Shown: piece after piece, positions 5,926 through 13,538 of the stretch
Layout of the letters: each line of letters begins with the position of its first letter
How positions within the stretch are numbered: position 1 is the stretch's first letter
Source: Candidatus Gastranaerophilales bacterium
GTDB lineage: Bacteria; Cyanobacteriota; Vampirovibrionia; Gastranaerophilales; Gastranaerophilaceae
Direction: 5' to 3'
Assembly: GCA_947624665.1 (NCBI GenBank)
Contig: CANQLK010000026.1
Span: 1-15,261 of the forward strand
Length of the DNA: 15,261 nucleotides
Notes under the pieces: model-generated
What the model was told of the DNA's origin: nothing
Database searches by the model: none
Seen by the model: only the letters and a program-made list of their open reading frames with translations
Position numbers and translations under genes: made by a program

Positions 5926-8436
5926 ATGGCAGAATGTAATAACATAAGTAAATTAGACAGAAATGCTTGCAGTAATTGCGGAGCTTGTTATAATATATGT
6001 CCATCGGAAGCAATAGAGCAGCAATATGATATCAAAGGAATGAGCATGCAGCTTCCTAAAGTAAATTCCGAGAAATGTACAAATTGCGGATTATGTTTAA
6101 AAGTTTGCCCTATAATTCATAATGAAAGCAATAATTTATCCGAACCCGATTGTTATGCGGCAATGGCTTCAGATGAGATAAGAGAAAAAAGTTCATCAGG
6201 CGGAATATTCACAATACTTGCGGAATATGTTTTGGATAAAGGGGGATATATAGCAGGTGTTGCTTATAGAAATGATTGGAGTACTCATCATATCATTATA
6301 GATAAAAAAGAGGATTTGGATTTACTTCGAGGTTCAAAGTATATTATCTCCGATATGGAAAATACATACCAAAAGATAAAAGAATTATTAAAACAGGATA
6401 AGTGGGTTTTATTTTCAGGCAGTCCTTGTCATGTAGCTGGATTAAATAACTATTTGAACGTTGTAGGGGGGGGGGAAAATTACGAAAAGCTTCTTACGGT
6501 AGATTTGGTATGCCATGGTGCGCCTGATTACAGAGTATTCAAAAAATATCTCGATGAAAAATTTGATGTAAATGAAATCAAGCAAATAAAATTTCGCGAT
6601 AAATTGCGTGGCTGGTGCAGCACCAGCCAAGCGATTTATAAAAAAGACGGCACTACAATTGTAGTAAATAGACGAGAAGACCCGTATCAATTGGGTTTTC
6701 ACCCCGGATTATTGAACAGGAAGTCATGTTCACCGTGCAGATTTTCAAAGTTACCCAGACCTGCAGATTTTACCATAGGGGATTATTGGTATATCGACAA
6801 AATCAGAACAAAGATGAACGACAAAAAGGGGACGAGTTTTTTTGCAGTAAATAGCGAAAAAGCGAGGAAAGTATTTTCAGAGATAAAATGCGAATTAAAA
6901 CTATGTGAAAGTACCCCGTTAAAAGAAATAAAAGCGGCGAACATAAACCGAGTATTTTATAAGCCGATAAATTTTCATCCCAACAGAGATAAATTCTATA
7001 AAAATCTGTACGAAGACAGTTTTAAAAACAATGTAGATAAATACATAAATAACAAATACGATGTATGTTTACTATCAATATTTTACGGTCAGAATTACGG
7101 TTCAATGCTGGTATCTTATGCGGTAAATCATATAATAGAGGAATTAGGTTATTCCGTATTAATGCTGCAAAAATTAAAAAATCAATGGGGAAACTATTCG
7201 TTGGAAAAGGCAATTTCAATGAATTTTGCAAAAAAACATTATAATATGTCAAATGTTTATGAGGATGAAACTGATTTAATAAAGTTGAATGATATATGTG
7301 AAAATTTTGTAGTAGGTTCGGATCAAATTTTCCGTCCGCCGTTACAAATGGATTTTGCATTTTTAAATTGGGTAAAATTGTACAAAAATAAAATAGCGTT
7401 TAGTACCTCTTTCGGAGTAGACACATATAATGCCACCGAAGAAAATATTTTATATACCCAGCACCTTTTTGACAGATTTAACCATTTTTCTTTAAGAGAA
7501 AAATCTGATAATCTTTGCAATAACATATTTAAACTAAATCCGCCGGAATTTATTGACCCTTCATTGATGGTTAAAAAAGAGGTTTATGAAAAACTTGCAG
7601 CCGAAGCTGATATAGAAATACAAGAACCGTATTTGTTAACTTACATTTTGGATTTTAACGAGGATAAATTAAAAGTAATAAAATATGTTGCCGAAAAATT
7701 AAATTTGAAAATTGTGAATATATACAATATGCATAATAAAATTCAGCTTAATGAAGATTATGAATTTATAAAGAATTGGTCAGTAGAAGAGTTTTTAAAG
7801 TTATATAAAAATGCCAACTATGTTATAACGGATTCATACCACGGAACGTGTTTTTCCGTTAAGTTTAATAAGCCGTTTATATCCATAATCAATAATCCCA
7901 GAGGCGGGTTAAGATATAATTTATTTTACAAATTAAATTTAAAAGACAGATTTATAAATAATTATCAGGAAGTAATAGATAATGAAGAAATACTAAAAGA
8001 AACAGACTATGCACCGATTAACAAATATATTGAAGAGGAATCAAAGACTGCTGTTAATTGGCTTGATGAAGCATTAAAGAACAATAATTCAAAAACAAAA
8101 TTTTCATCAGAGCAAATAGCTCTTGATTTAAAAGAAAAGAAACAAAATATTATAAATAAAACGGCTATAAAAGAAAAAAATGAACTGAAGAATAAACAGA
8201 ATGAATTGAATAATAAACAAAACGAATTGAATAATAAACAAAATAAATTGGGCAATAAACAAATTGAATTGGCTGATAAAATTGATTTATTAGAAAAAAT
8301 AATAGTTCAGATGAATGAAAAAAATAAAATTACTTTATTAGAGAAAATTTTTTCCGTAAGAAATGAAAGAAGATTAAATATAAAACATAAAGTAGTAAGA
8401 ATTTTGGGTATAAAAATGAAATTTTTATGTAAATAA
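5926..8436 (+). CDS. Fusion: 2x[4Fe-4S] ferredoxin / FrhB-like domain / polysaccharide pyruvyl transferase, with C-terminal HKV module
   Basis: ATG 5926 is preferred because the purine-rich GAAGGGGAAA lies just upstream. ATG 5896 in the same frame would add ten residues. Counting from 5926, two CxxCxxCxxxCP clusters (C15, C18, C21, C25 and C51, C54, C57, C61) bind two [4Fe-4S] centres. Residues about 75-375 resemble the beta subunit of F420 hydrogenase/dehydrogenase (SSSGGIF, VCHGAP, CSPCRFSKLPRPADFTIGD). Residues about 378-690 form a polysaccharide pyruvyl transferase (IFYGQNYGSML, VVGSDQIFRP, FSLREKS, TDSYHG), which would add ketal-linked pyruvate from phosphoenolpyruvate to a sugar. Heptad repeats rich in NKQNEL follow, then IFSVRNERRLNIKHKVVRIL. 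The two catalytic families often sit side by side in glycan loci; here they are one protein. A G10 tract encodes Gly181-183. The role of the iron-sulfur part in glycan synthesis is not known to me. Confidence 0.88.
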   Translation: MAECNNISKLDRNACSNCGACYNICPSEAIEQQYDIKGMSMQLPKVNSEKCTNCGLCLKVCPIIHNESNNLSEPDCYAAMASDEIREKSSSGGIFTILAEYVLDKGGYIAGVAYRNDWSTHHIIIDKKEDLDLLRGSKYIISDMENTYQKIKELLKQDKWVLFSGSPCHVAGLNNYLNVVGGGENYEKLLTVDLVCHGAPDYRVFKKYLDEKFDVNEIKQIKFRDKLRGWCSTSQAIYKKDGTTIVVNRREDPYQLGFHPGLLNRKSCSPCRFSKLPRPADFTIGDYWYIDKIRTKMNDKKGTSFFAVNSEKARKVFSEIKCELKLCESTPLKEIKAANINRVFYKPINFHPNRDKFYKNLYEDSFKNNVDKYINNKYDVCLLSIFYGQNYGSMLVSYAVNHIIEELGYSVLMLQKLKNQWGNYSLEKAISMNFAKKHYNMSNVYEDETDLIKLNDICENFVVGSDQIFRPPLQMDFAFLNWVKLYKNKIAFSTSFGVDTYNATEENILYTQHLFDRFNHFSLREKSDNLCNNIFKLNPPEFIDPSLMVKKEVYEKLAAEADIEIQEPYLLTYILDFNEDKLKVIKYVAEKLNLKIVNIYNMHNKIQLNEDYEFIKNWSVEEFLKLYKNANYVITDSYHGTCFSVKFNKPFISIINNPRGGLRYNLFYKLNLKDRFINNYQEVIDNEEILKETDYAPINKYIEEESKTAVNWLDEALKNNNSKTKFSSEQIALDLKEKKQNIINKTAIKEKNELKNKQNELNNKQNELNNKQNKLGNKQIELADKIDLLEKIIVQMNEKNKITLLEKIFSVRNERRLNIKHKVVRILGIKMKFLCK
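6466..6475 (+). repeat. Poly-G tract (10 G), probable phase-variation switch
   Basis: Ten consecutive G lie in the FrhB-like domain of the ferredoxin/pyruvyl-transferase fusion. The current length keeps the frame (Val-Val-Gly-Gly-Gly-Glu). Loss of one G leads to TAG at 6500-6502; gain of one leads to TGA at 6525-6527. Either truncates the protein to about 200 residues and removes the pyruvyl transferase domain. Such runs are extremely unlikely by chance in AT-rich DNA and are the known substrate of slipped-strand mispairing in, for example, Campylobacter capsule genes. Confidence 0.85.
8170..8274 (+). repeat. 21-bp in-frame tandem repeats encoding coiled-coil heptads
   Basis: A 21-bp unit beginning AATAAACA is repeated at 8191-8211, 8212-8232, 8233-8253 and 8254-8274. 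A degenerate copy precedes it (8170-8190) and a further diverged one follows (8275-8295). Each unit encodes one heptad of the type NKQNELN, giving a Lys/Asn/Gln/Glu-rich helix between the pyruvyl transferase and the C-terminal module. Because the period is a multiple of three, copy-number change would alter linker length without breaking the frame. Confidence 0.85.
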
Positions 8437-8489
8437 TTATTTTGTAATAAAATATTTTATAATATAATTATTTCAGTGGAGATGGATTA
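8437..8489 (+). promoter_or_regulatory. AT-rich gap with possible -10 boxes and the ribosome site of the next gene
   Basis: The 53-base gap is almost all A/T and contains two overlapping perfect TATAAT hexamers (8458-8463 and 8463-8468). TTGTAA at 8442-8447 could be a -35 for the second at a short spacing of 15. GGAG at 8478-8481 is a ribosome site 8 bases before ATG 8490. TATAAT arises easily in such DNA, so the promoter call is weak. Confidence 0.35.
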
Positions 8490-9629
8490 ATGAAAGTCAG
8501 CGTAATAGTACCCATATACAAAGTAGAAAAATACTTATGCCAATGTATAGATAGTATTATTAATCAGACATTAAAAGATATAGAAATAATATTGATTGAT
8601 GAAGGGGACATGGATGAGTGCCGAACCATAATAGATATGTATGAGTTCGGGACAAAAAAAGATTCAAGAGTAAAATCCGTACATGAAAGAAACGGCGGAT
8701 ACGGCGCAAGCGTTAATAAAGGAATTGATTTAGCACAGGGTGAATACATTTCCATAATAGAATCGGATGATTTTATTAAGCCTGAAATGCTCGAAGAAAT
8801 GTATAATTATGCAAAAAATCTTGATGCAGATGTGGTTAAAACACCTTATTTTGAATATTGGGATAAAAATGAAGAATCCCCTGAAAAAATTAATCTTTGT
8901 TTTTGGAAAAATGATGTTAAAAACGTACCAGAAAATGAAACCTTTAAATTGGAAGAATATCCTTGTTTAACGGCAATCCATCCTTCTATATGGTCAGTTT
9001 TATATAAAACCTCATTTTTAAAAGAAAAAGAAATAAAATGCCTTGAGGCAAAAGGCGCAGGATATATTGATAATCATTTCAGATTACATACACTTCTGGC
9101 AGCAGATAAAATCGCATGGCTTAATAAGCCCTTTTACTATTACAGATTATCCAATGCTGAAGCATCTCAAGCAAGCTATAATATAGATATATTTTTACAA
9201 AGATGGTCGGAAACTCATAAATTATTTGAAGAAAAATTTCCTTTAAAATGGGATAAAATTGCTTCTTTCTGTTTAATTGAAGAATGCAGAAATTCTCTTA
9301 GGCATATGAGAAGATTTAATAAATATTTTCTATCCCGTTACAGCTTAAATCTGCTGATTGACAATATATCAAGATATACTCCCGAACAAATTGAAAAATG
9401 TTTTTATTTAAGACCTAAAGAAAGAAAATTGCTTTTATATGTCAACAAGTTAAAAAACAGAAATAAATTTGACAGCATAATTAATTTATTAAAATATAAT
9501 CTTCTATTTAATATGAGTTTCTTAGAAATCATTTTTTCTTTGAAAAATGAAAAAAGAGGGAATAAAAAACATAAAGTAATCACAATCTTAGGAATGAAAT
9601 TAAAAATAAAATTACGTAATAAATCATAA
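8490..9629 (+). CDS. Glycosyltransferase family 2 with C-terminal HKV module
   Basis: A 379-residue protein with a complete GT2 N-terminus: VSVIVPIYKVEKYLCQCIDS, IEIILIDEG, NGGYGASVNKGIDLAQGEY and IIESDDF. It is a close relative of the partial transferase at the left edge, sharing the DEG variant and the sequence DxxEMYxxAKxxDADVVK-like around 100-120. WSVLYKTSFL and the aromatic C-terminal half are usual for GT2 enzymes of polysaccharide loci. Residues 348-373 (IFSLKNEKRGNKKHKVITIL and following GMKLKI) are the short module also found on three other proteins here. There is no transmembrane segment, so it is probably cytoplasmic or peripherally bound. Donor and linkage are unknown. Confidence 0.9.
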   Translation: MKVSVIVPIYKVEKYLCQCIDSIINQTLKDIEIILIDEGDMDECRTIIDMYEFGTKKDSRVKSVHERNGGYGASVNKGIDLAQGEYISIIESDDFIKPEMLEEMYNYAKNLDADVVKTPYFEYWDKNEESPEKINLCFWKNDVKNVPENETFKLEEYPCLTAIHPSIWSVLYKTSFLKEKEIKCLEAKGAGYIDNHFRLHTLLAADKIAWLNKPFYYYRLSNAEASQASYNIDIFLQRWSETHKLFEEKFPLKWDKIASFCLIEECRNSLRHMRRFNKYFLSRYSLNLLIDNISRYTPEQIEKCFYLRPKERKLLLYVNKLKNRNKFDSIINLLKYNLLFNMSFLEIIFSLKNEKRGNKKHKVITILGMKLKIKLRNKS

Positions 9630-9841
9630 TTTTTTATTTATCTGCTCCTAAGCTGAAAAAGAAACTAAACCGTTTAAAGCTGAGTGGTTCGTTTTTTCAA
9701 TCTGCATTAATAAAGAATAATTCAAAATTTAAATTATTGTATCATAATTTAAGAACATGTAATTAAAAAAATATATTAATGGTATGATTTATAAAGATTG
9801 GAAATTAGAACTAAAATTTGAGTGGGAAGGATTTTTTTTAA
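9630..9841. other. 212-base intergenic region, the largest gap in the window
   Basis: No open frame of note. AACC (9668-9671) can pair with GGTT (9686-9689), extended through a small internal loop by GAAAC (9661-9665) with GTTTT (9691-9695). This is a weak, A/U-rich hairpin with a 14-base loop and no separate U tail, so I do not call it a terminator. TATGAT at 9783-9788 is a possible -10 without a clear -35. GGGAAGGA ahead of a run of eight T is the ribosome site for ATG 9842. It may separate two transcription units or may hold remnants of lost sequence. Confidence 0.4.
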
Positions 9842-12082
9842 ATGGCAAAGGTAAGTATAGTTGTTCCTATATACAATTCTGAAAAAACACTTGCAATGTG
9901 TTTGGATTCAATACTAAATCAAACCTTGCAAGATATTGAAATATTATGCCTGGATGATGAGTGTGCCGATAATTCAAGACAGATAATAGATGAGTATAGC
10001 AAAAAAGATTCAAGAATAGTACCAATACATTTATCCGGTAAAGGTTCATACGGTAGAGCCTTAAATTTGGGCTTTCAAAAAGCCTCCTCCGAATATATAG
10101 GAATTGTTGAATCCGATGATACAATCGCCCCTAAAATGTATGAAACACTTTTAACCAATGCCATAAATACAAATGCGGATATATCAATGGCTTCTTTTTT
10201 CATTGTAAAGAAAGACCTATCCTATGATTATACAAATATTTTAAGGAATATAACTTTAAATAAAGAAAATATATTCAATATAGAAATTTCGCCGAACATA
10301 GTAAGCAGACCGGCATATCCTTGGAAAAATTTATACAAAAAAAGTTTTTTGATTGAAAATGAAATAAAATTCAGAGAAGATGACGGAGCAAGTTATCAGG
10401 ATAATGTGTTTAATGCTTGCATACTCTCAAAAGCAAAAAGGATTACAGGCACTACAAAGCCTTTATATTTCTACTATTTGGATACCCCCGAGTCTACTTC
10501 AAATACGGGAGAAACTTTATTATTGTATCCGATACGCAGACTCCAAACACGACAGGTATACATTTCTAACGGAGTTTTTAATGACAATATTAAGGAACAT
10601 TTTGACACGGGACATTATGGCGGTTTGAAATTCTTTTTTGCAAGATGTTCAAAAAAAGCGCAGTATTATAAGCTTATGCGCAAAGGATTGCAAATTATAA
10701 AAAACGATAACATTAAATACAGATATTTTACATTAAGTGCAAAAAAAGATTTTGACAGAATAATTAAATATCCGTTTTACAGTATGTATAAATTCAGATT
10801 AATATTGTCAAAACTGTTTACGATTAGAGGGGAAGACATTTCATATCGACTTTTGTTCTATTCTCAAAATTATTCGTTTCTATTAAGGATTTTGAACAGA
10901 ATTATACCTAAAGACTCTAAACAAATATGTATAGGCGATATTCATGATTTTTCTCAAAATTCAAGAATAATACATAAATATATAGAACGACATGTAACCG
11001 AAAAAACAATATTTAATTATTTATACAGCCATAAAGAAGAAAAAGCCAATCTTGATATCTACAAAAGAAAATTTATCAGAACGGATAAAATAAGAACAAG
11101 ATGTATATATAATTGGTCATTTAAGGCATTATGGGCGATGCTGCGTTCTAAAACATTTATACTGACGGGTTTTCAAGATTTTAACTATTATAAGCAAAAC
11201 GTAATAAGTGTATGGCACGGTATGCCGATAAAGACAATCGGTACTTTAGAAAAGGGAATATATAAATACGATCTTATCAGATATAAACGACTTGGGAAAT
11301 ATGCATATAACATAGCAACCTCAGATATATGCAAAATGCTGGTATCGGTTTCATTCAATGCTGATCCTAATAAGGTGCTGATAACGGGAATCCCCAGAAA
11401 TGATGTTATTATTGATAATGATAAAAAAGAAATTTTTGAAAATCTTTTAAAATTAAGTAATTATAATAAAGTAATACTTTATGCGCCTACCTACAGAGAA
11501 CTCAGAAGAATAAGAGATATTCATCCGATATTTAAGAATATTTTTTACTGCGATGATTATGATGAAAATGATTTTTATAAATATTTGGAAGAAAATAATA
11601 TATTATTTATATTCAAACCTCACGGGTTTGATGAAGGGTTTTACAATAATGCTCGCAGTTTTATTAATTTTAATCATCCGAATGTAAGATATTTGGATAA
11701 CAATTTTTTTAAAACGAAAGATATATTCTTATATGAACTCTTTAAATATACTGATATGCTAATCTCTGATTTCAGTTCAATATCAATAGACTATTTGATA
11801 AGTAAAAAGCCGGTAGTATATTTGCTCTGCGGAGCAGAATTTTATGCTGAAGAAAGAGGATTTTCACTTGAAGATAATTATAAAATATTAATGCCCGGAT
11901 TATTAGCATATAACTATGCCGAGTTAAAAAACGCAATAAACGACGCTTTATTTTATGATACAAAAAAAGAAGAGCGATTAAAGTCAATTCCATTAATACA
12001 TAAATATACGGATTCAAATTCTTGTGAGAGAATATGGAATTTTATTCAAGAATTGAATGAAAAAGATAAGAAGAGTAAATAA
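9842..12082 (+). CDS. Fusion: GT2 glycosyltransferase / CDP-glycerol:glycerophosphotransferase (TagB/TagF type)
   Basis: 746 residues. Residues 1-330 are a GT2 domain (VSIVVPIYNSEKTL at 4-17, LCLDDECADNS at 35-45, VESDD at 89-93, DNVFNA at 187-192). Residues 360-740 form a CDP-glycerol glycerophosphotransferase domain: WHGMPIKTIG at 458-467 with the catalytic-type His459, GIPRND at 516-521, YAPT at 547-550, FKPHG at 591-595 and ISDFSSISIDYL at 641-652. The first half should add a sugar, the second a glycerol-phosphate-like group from a CDP-linked donor, as in teichoic-acid or phosphoglycerol-decorated capsules. The two cytidylyltransferases that follow could make that donor. 'DDECAD' in place of 'DDGSTD' is unusual for GT2. 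Whether the polyol is glycerol or another alditol is not decided by sequence. Confidence 0.9.
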   Translation: MAKVSIVVPIYNSEKTLAMCLDSILNQTLQDIEILCLDDECADNSRQIIDEYSKKDSRIVPIHLSGKGSYGRALNLGFQKASSEYIGIVESDDTIAPKMYETLLTNAINTNADISMASFFIVKKDLSYDYTNILRNITLNKENIFNIEISPNIVSRPAYPWKNLYKKSFLIENEIKFREDDGASYQDNVFNACILSKAKRITGTTKPLYFYYLDTPESTSNTGETLLLYPIRRLQTRQVYISNGVFNDNIKEHFDTGHYGGLKFFFARCSKKAQYYKLMRKGLQIIKNDNIKYRYFTLSAKKDFDRIIKYPFYSMYKFRLILSKLFTIRGEDISYRLLFYSQNYSFLLRILNRIIPKDSKQICIGDIHDFSQNSRIIHKYIERHVTEKTIFNYLYSHKEEKANLDIYKRKFIRTDKIRTRCIYNWSFKALWAMLRSKTFILTGFQDFNYYKQNVISVWHGMPIKTIGTLEKGIYKYDLIRYKRLGKYAYNIATSDICKMLVSVSFNADPNKVLITGIPRNDVIIDNDKKEIFENLLKLSNYNKVILYAPTYRELRRIRDIHPIFKNIFYCDDYDENDFYKYLEENNILFIFKPHGFDEGFYNNARSFINFNHPNVRYLDNNFFKTKDIFLYELFKYTDMLISDFSSISIDYLISKKPVVYLLCGAEFYAEERGFSLEDNYKILMPGLLAYNYAELKNAINDALFYDTKKEERLKSIPLIHKYTDSNSCERIWNFIQELNEKDKKSK

Positions 12083-12086
12083 TTAA

Positions 12087-13538
12087 ATGAAAAAAGTAAT
12101 AACATACGGAACATTTGATTTATTACACAGAGGACATCTTAATATATTAAAACGAGCAAAAGCACTTGGAGATTATTTAATAGTAGGTGTCACTTCAGAT
12201 AATTATGACCTTCTCAGAGGTAAATTAAATGTATCACAGTCCACAACCGAGCGAATAGAGAATGTCCGCAAAACAGGTCTTGCCGATGAAATTATCATAG
12301 AAGAATATGACGGTCAAAAAATAAACGACATAAAAAAATACAATGTAGATACGATTGTTATAGGCTCAGACTGGTTAAATAAGCTTGATTATCTAAAACC
12401 CTATTGTGAGGTAGTATATTTGGACAGAACAAAAGGGGTATCTTCAACCGATTTAAGGAATATTAAAAACAGGATATTAAAATTAGGCATAGCAGGTAAC
12501 GGAAGAATTGCTCAAAGATTTATTAAAGAAGCGAAATTTGTAAGCGGTGTCGAAGTGGAATATGTATACGGCAGGACTTTAGAGCATATAAAAACCGTAT
12601 GTGAAAAATTCAATTTATCGGGATATTTTACTGATTATGATAAATTTTTGGATAATATCGATGCTGTATATATAGCACTGCCGCACAATTTGCACTATGA
12701 TTATGCAAAAAAGGCATTGTTAAAAGGTAAGCACGTATTATGCGAGAAGCCGATAACATTAACAAAAAGCCAAACCCTGGAATTATATAAAATAGCAAAA
12801 GATAGGGATTTGATATTACAAGAAGGCATAAAAACAGCTTATGTACCTTGTTTTGAAAGATTAATCGGAATTGCAAAAAGCGGTATTATCGGAGCAATAA
12901 AAGACATAGATGCAACCTTCACGAAATTAATTTCCGATAAAACATTAAGAGAATATAATATAGAGCTGGGCGGCGGCAGTTTAACCGAGCTTGGCAGTTA
13001 TCCTTTGTGTATAATAACCAAACTTTTAGGCACCAATCCCGTTGATATCGGTTATATATATTCAAAAGATGACGAAACTTCCGTTGATATTATGAATAAA
13101 GTAATATTAACTTACAAAGATTCGATAGCGACAGCAAATGTAGGTATAGGAATAAAGAAAGAGGGCAACTGCGTAATATCAGGGACGGACGGATATATTC
13201 TTGTGCCTTCACCTTGGTGGAAAACGGAATATTTTGAAATCCATTTTGAAGATCAAAATAAAACCCAAAAATTTTTTACTAAATTTGAAGGTGATGGTTT
13301 AAGATACGAATTGGCTGATTTTATAAAATCTATAAATAACAAAACCCAGGCATATAAGTGGACGGAAGAAGAATCAGTTTTTGTTTCTTCGATCATTGAA
13401 AACTTTAAACATGGCAAAAATGTAAAAGAAATAAATACCCGTGGGGGGGGGGAATTTCTCAATTCATTAATAGAAATCTCGTTTAATATACTCATACGGC
13501 TATTCTCCTCACAAGAAGGAGGATTGGCGGTATGTTAA
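12087..13538 (+). CDS. Fusion: glycerol-3-phosphate-cytidylyltransferase-like domain / Gfo-Idh-MocA oxidoreductase
   Basis: 483 residues. Residues 1-125 are a TagD-like nucleotidyltransferase: YGTFDLLHRGHLNIL (7-21) contains the HxGH motif, and RTKGVSST is at 114-121. Residues 130-450 are an NAD(P)-dependent Gfo/Idh/MocA oxidoreductase: GIAGNGRIA at 134-142, ALPHNLHYDYAKKALL, and CEKP at 199-202 with the conserved Lys201. One protein may therefore oxidise or reduce a sugar or alditol phosphate and couple it to CTP. The middle of the first domain (SQSTTERIENVRKTGLADE) differs from classical TagD and from the copy at 13532, so its substrate may differ. The oxidoreductase is complete by about residue 445. 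The last 30 residues follow a G10 tract and run through the ribosome site of the next gene, so they are probably not functional protein. ATG lies 4 bases after the preceding stop. Confidence 0.87.
   Translation: MKKVITYGTFDLLHRGHLNILKRAKALGDYLIVGVTSDNYDLLRGKLNVSQSTTERIENVRKTGLADEIIIEEYDGQKINDIKKYNVDTIVIGSDWLNKLDYLKPYCEVVYLDRTKGVSSTDLRNIKNRILKLGIAGNGRIAQRFIKEAKFVSGVEVEYVYGRTLEHIKTVCEKFNLSGYFTDYDKFLDNIDAVYIALPHNLHYDYAKKALLKGKHVLCEKPITLTKSQTLELYKIAKDRDLILQEGIKTAYVPCFERLIGIAKSGIIGAIKDIDATFTKLISDKTLREYNIELGGGSLTELGSYPLCIITKLLGTNPVDIGYIYSKDDETSVDIMNKVILTYKDSIATANVGIGIKKEGNCVISGTDGYILVPSPWWKTEYFEIHFEDQNKTQKFFTKFEGDGLRYELADFIKSINNKTQAYKWTEEESVFVSSIIENFKHGKNVKEINTRGGGEFLNSLIEISFNILIRLFSSQEGGLAVC
13443..13452 (+). 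repeat. Poly-G tract (10 G) at the 3' end of the cytidylyltransferase/oxidoreductase gene
   Basis: Ten consecutive G encode Gly453-455. With 10 G the frame stays open to TAA at 13536-13538, which overlaps the next ATG (13532). With 9 G the stop is TAA at 13468-13470; with 11 G it is TAA at 13484-13486. Both lie upstream of the hairpin that covers the next ribosome site. Length change therefore alters only the last residues of this protein but changes where its ribosomes stop. Confidence 0.85.
13502..13524 (+). promoter_or_regulatory. RNA hairpin sequestering the Shine-Dalgarno of the downstream cytidylyltransferase gene
   Basis: ATTCTCCT (13502-13509) pairs with AGGAGGAT (13517-13524) across a 7-base loop: eight consecutive pairs, one of them G-U. 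The right arm is the ribosome-binding site AGGAGG (13517-13522), 9 bases before ATG 13532. When folded, the site would be hidden. A ribosome reading the upstream gene in the 10-G frame passes through the stem and stops at 13538, which would open it. Pairing is seen directly; the regulatory role is inference. Confidence 0.6.

Noticed and set aside
8007..8255. Minus-strand frame rich in Phe, Leu and Cys, looking like a membrane peptide
   Set aside because: It is the reverse complement of the Lys/Asn/Gln heptad array, which gives such a composition automatically.
8191..8274. Tandem 21-bp repeats as a possible CRISPR array
   Set aside because: There are no spacers; the units are contiguous, in frame and encode heptads.
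8767..8970. Open frame of 67 codons on the + strand inside the GT2 gene
   Set aside because: It is in another frame of a clear GT2 coding sequence, with no family motif and no ribosome site.
9656..9698. Possible rho-independent terminator after the GT2 gene
   Set aside because: The stem is short and A/U rich, has an internal loop and a 14-base loop, and the T run is used in pairing rather than as a tail.
10380..10628. Open frame of 82 codons on the + strand inside the GT2/TagF fusion
   Set aside because: The main frame carries continuous conserved protein here; this frame has no recognisable motif.
13453..13538. Functional C-terminal tail of the cytidylyltransferase/oxidoreductase fusion
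   Set aside because: The conserved fold ends before the G tract and the tail is translated through the next gene's ribosome site; it is better explained as read-through that couples translation.
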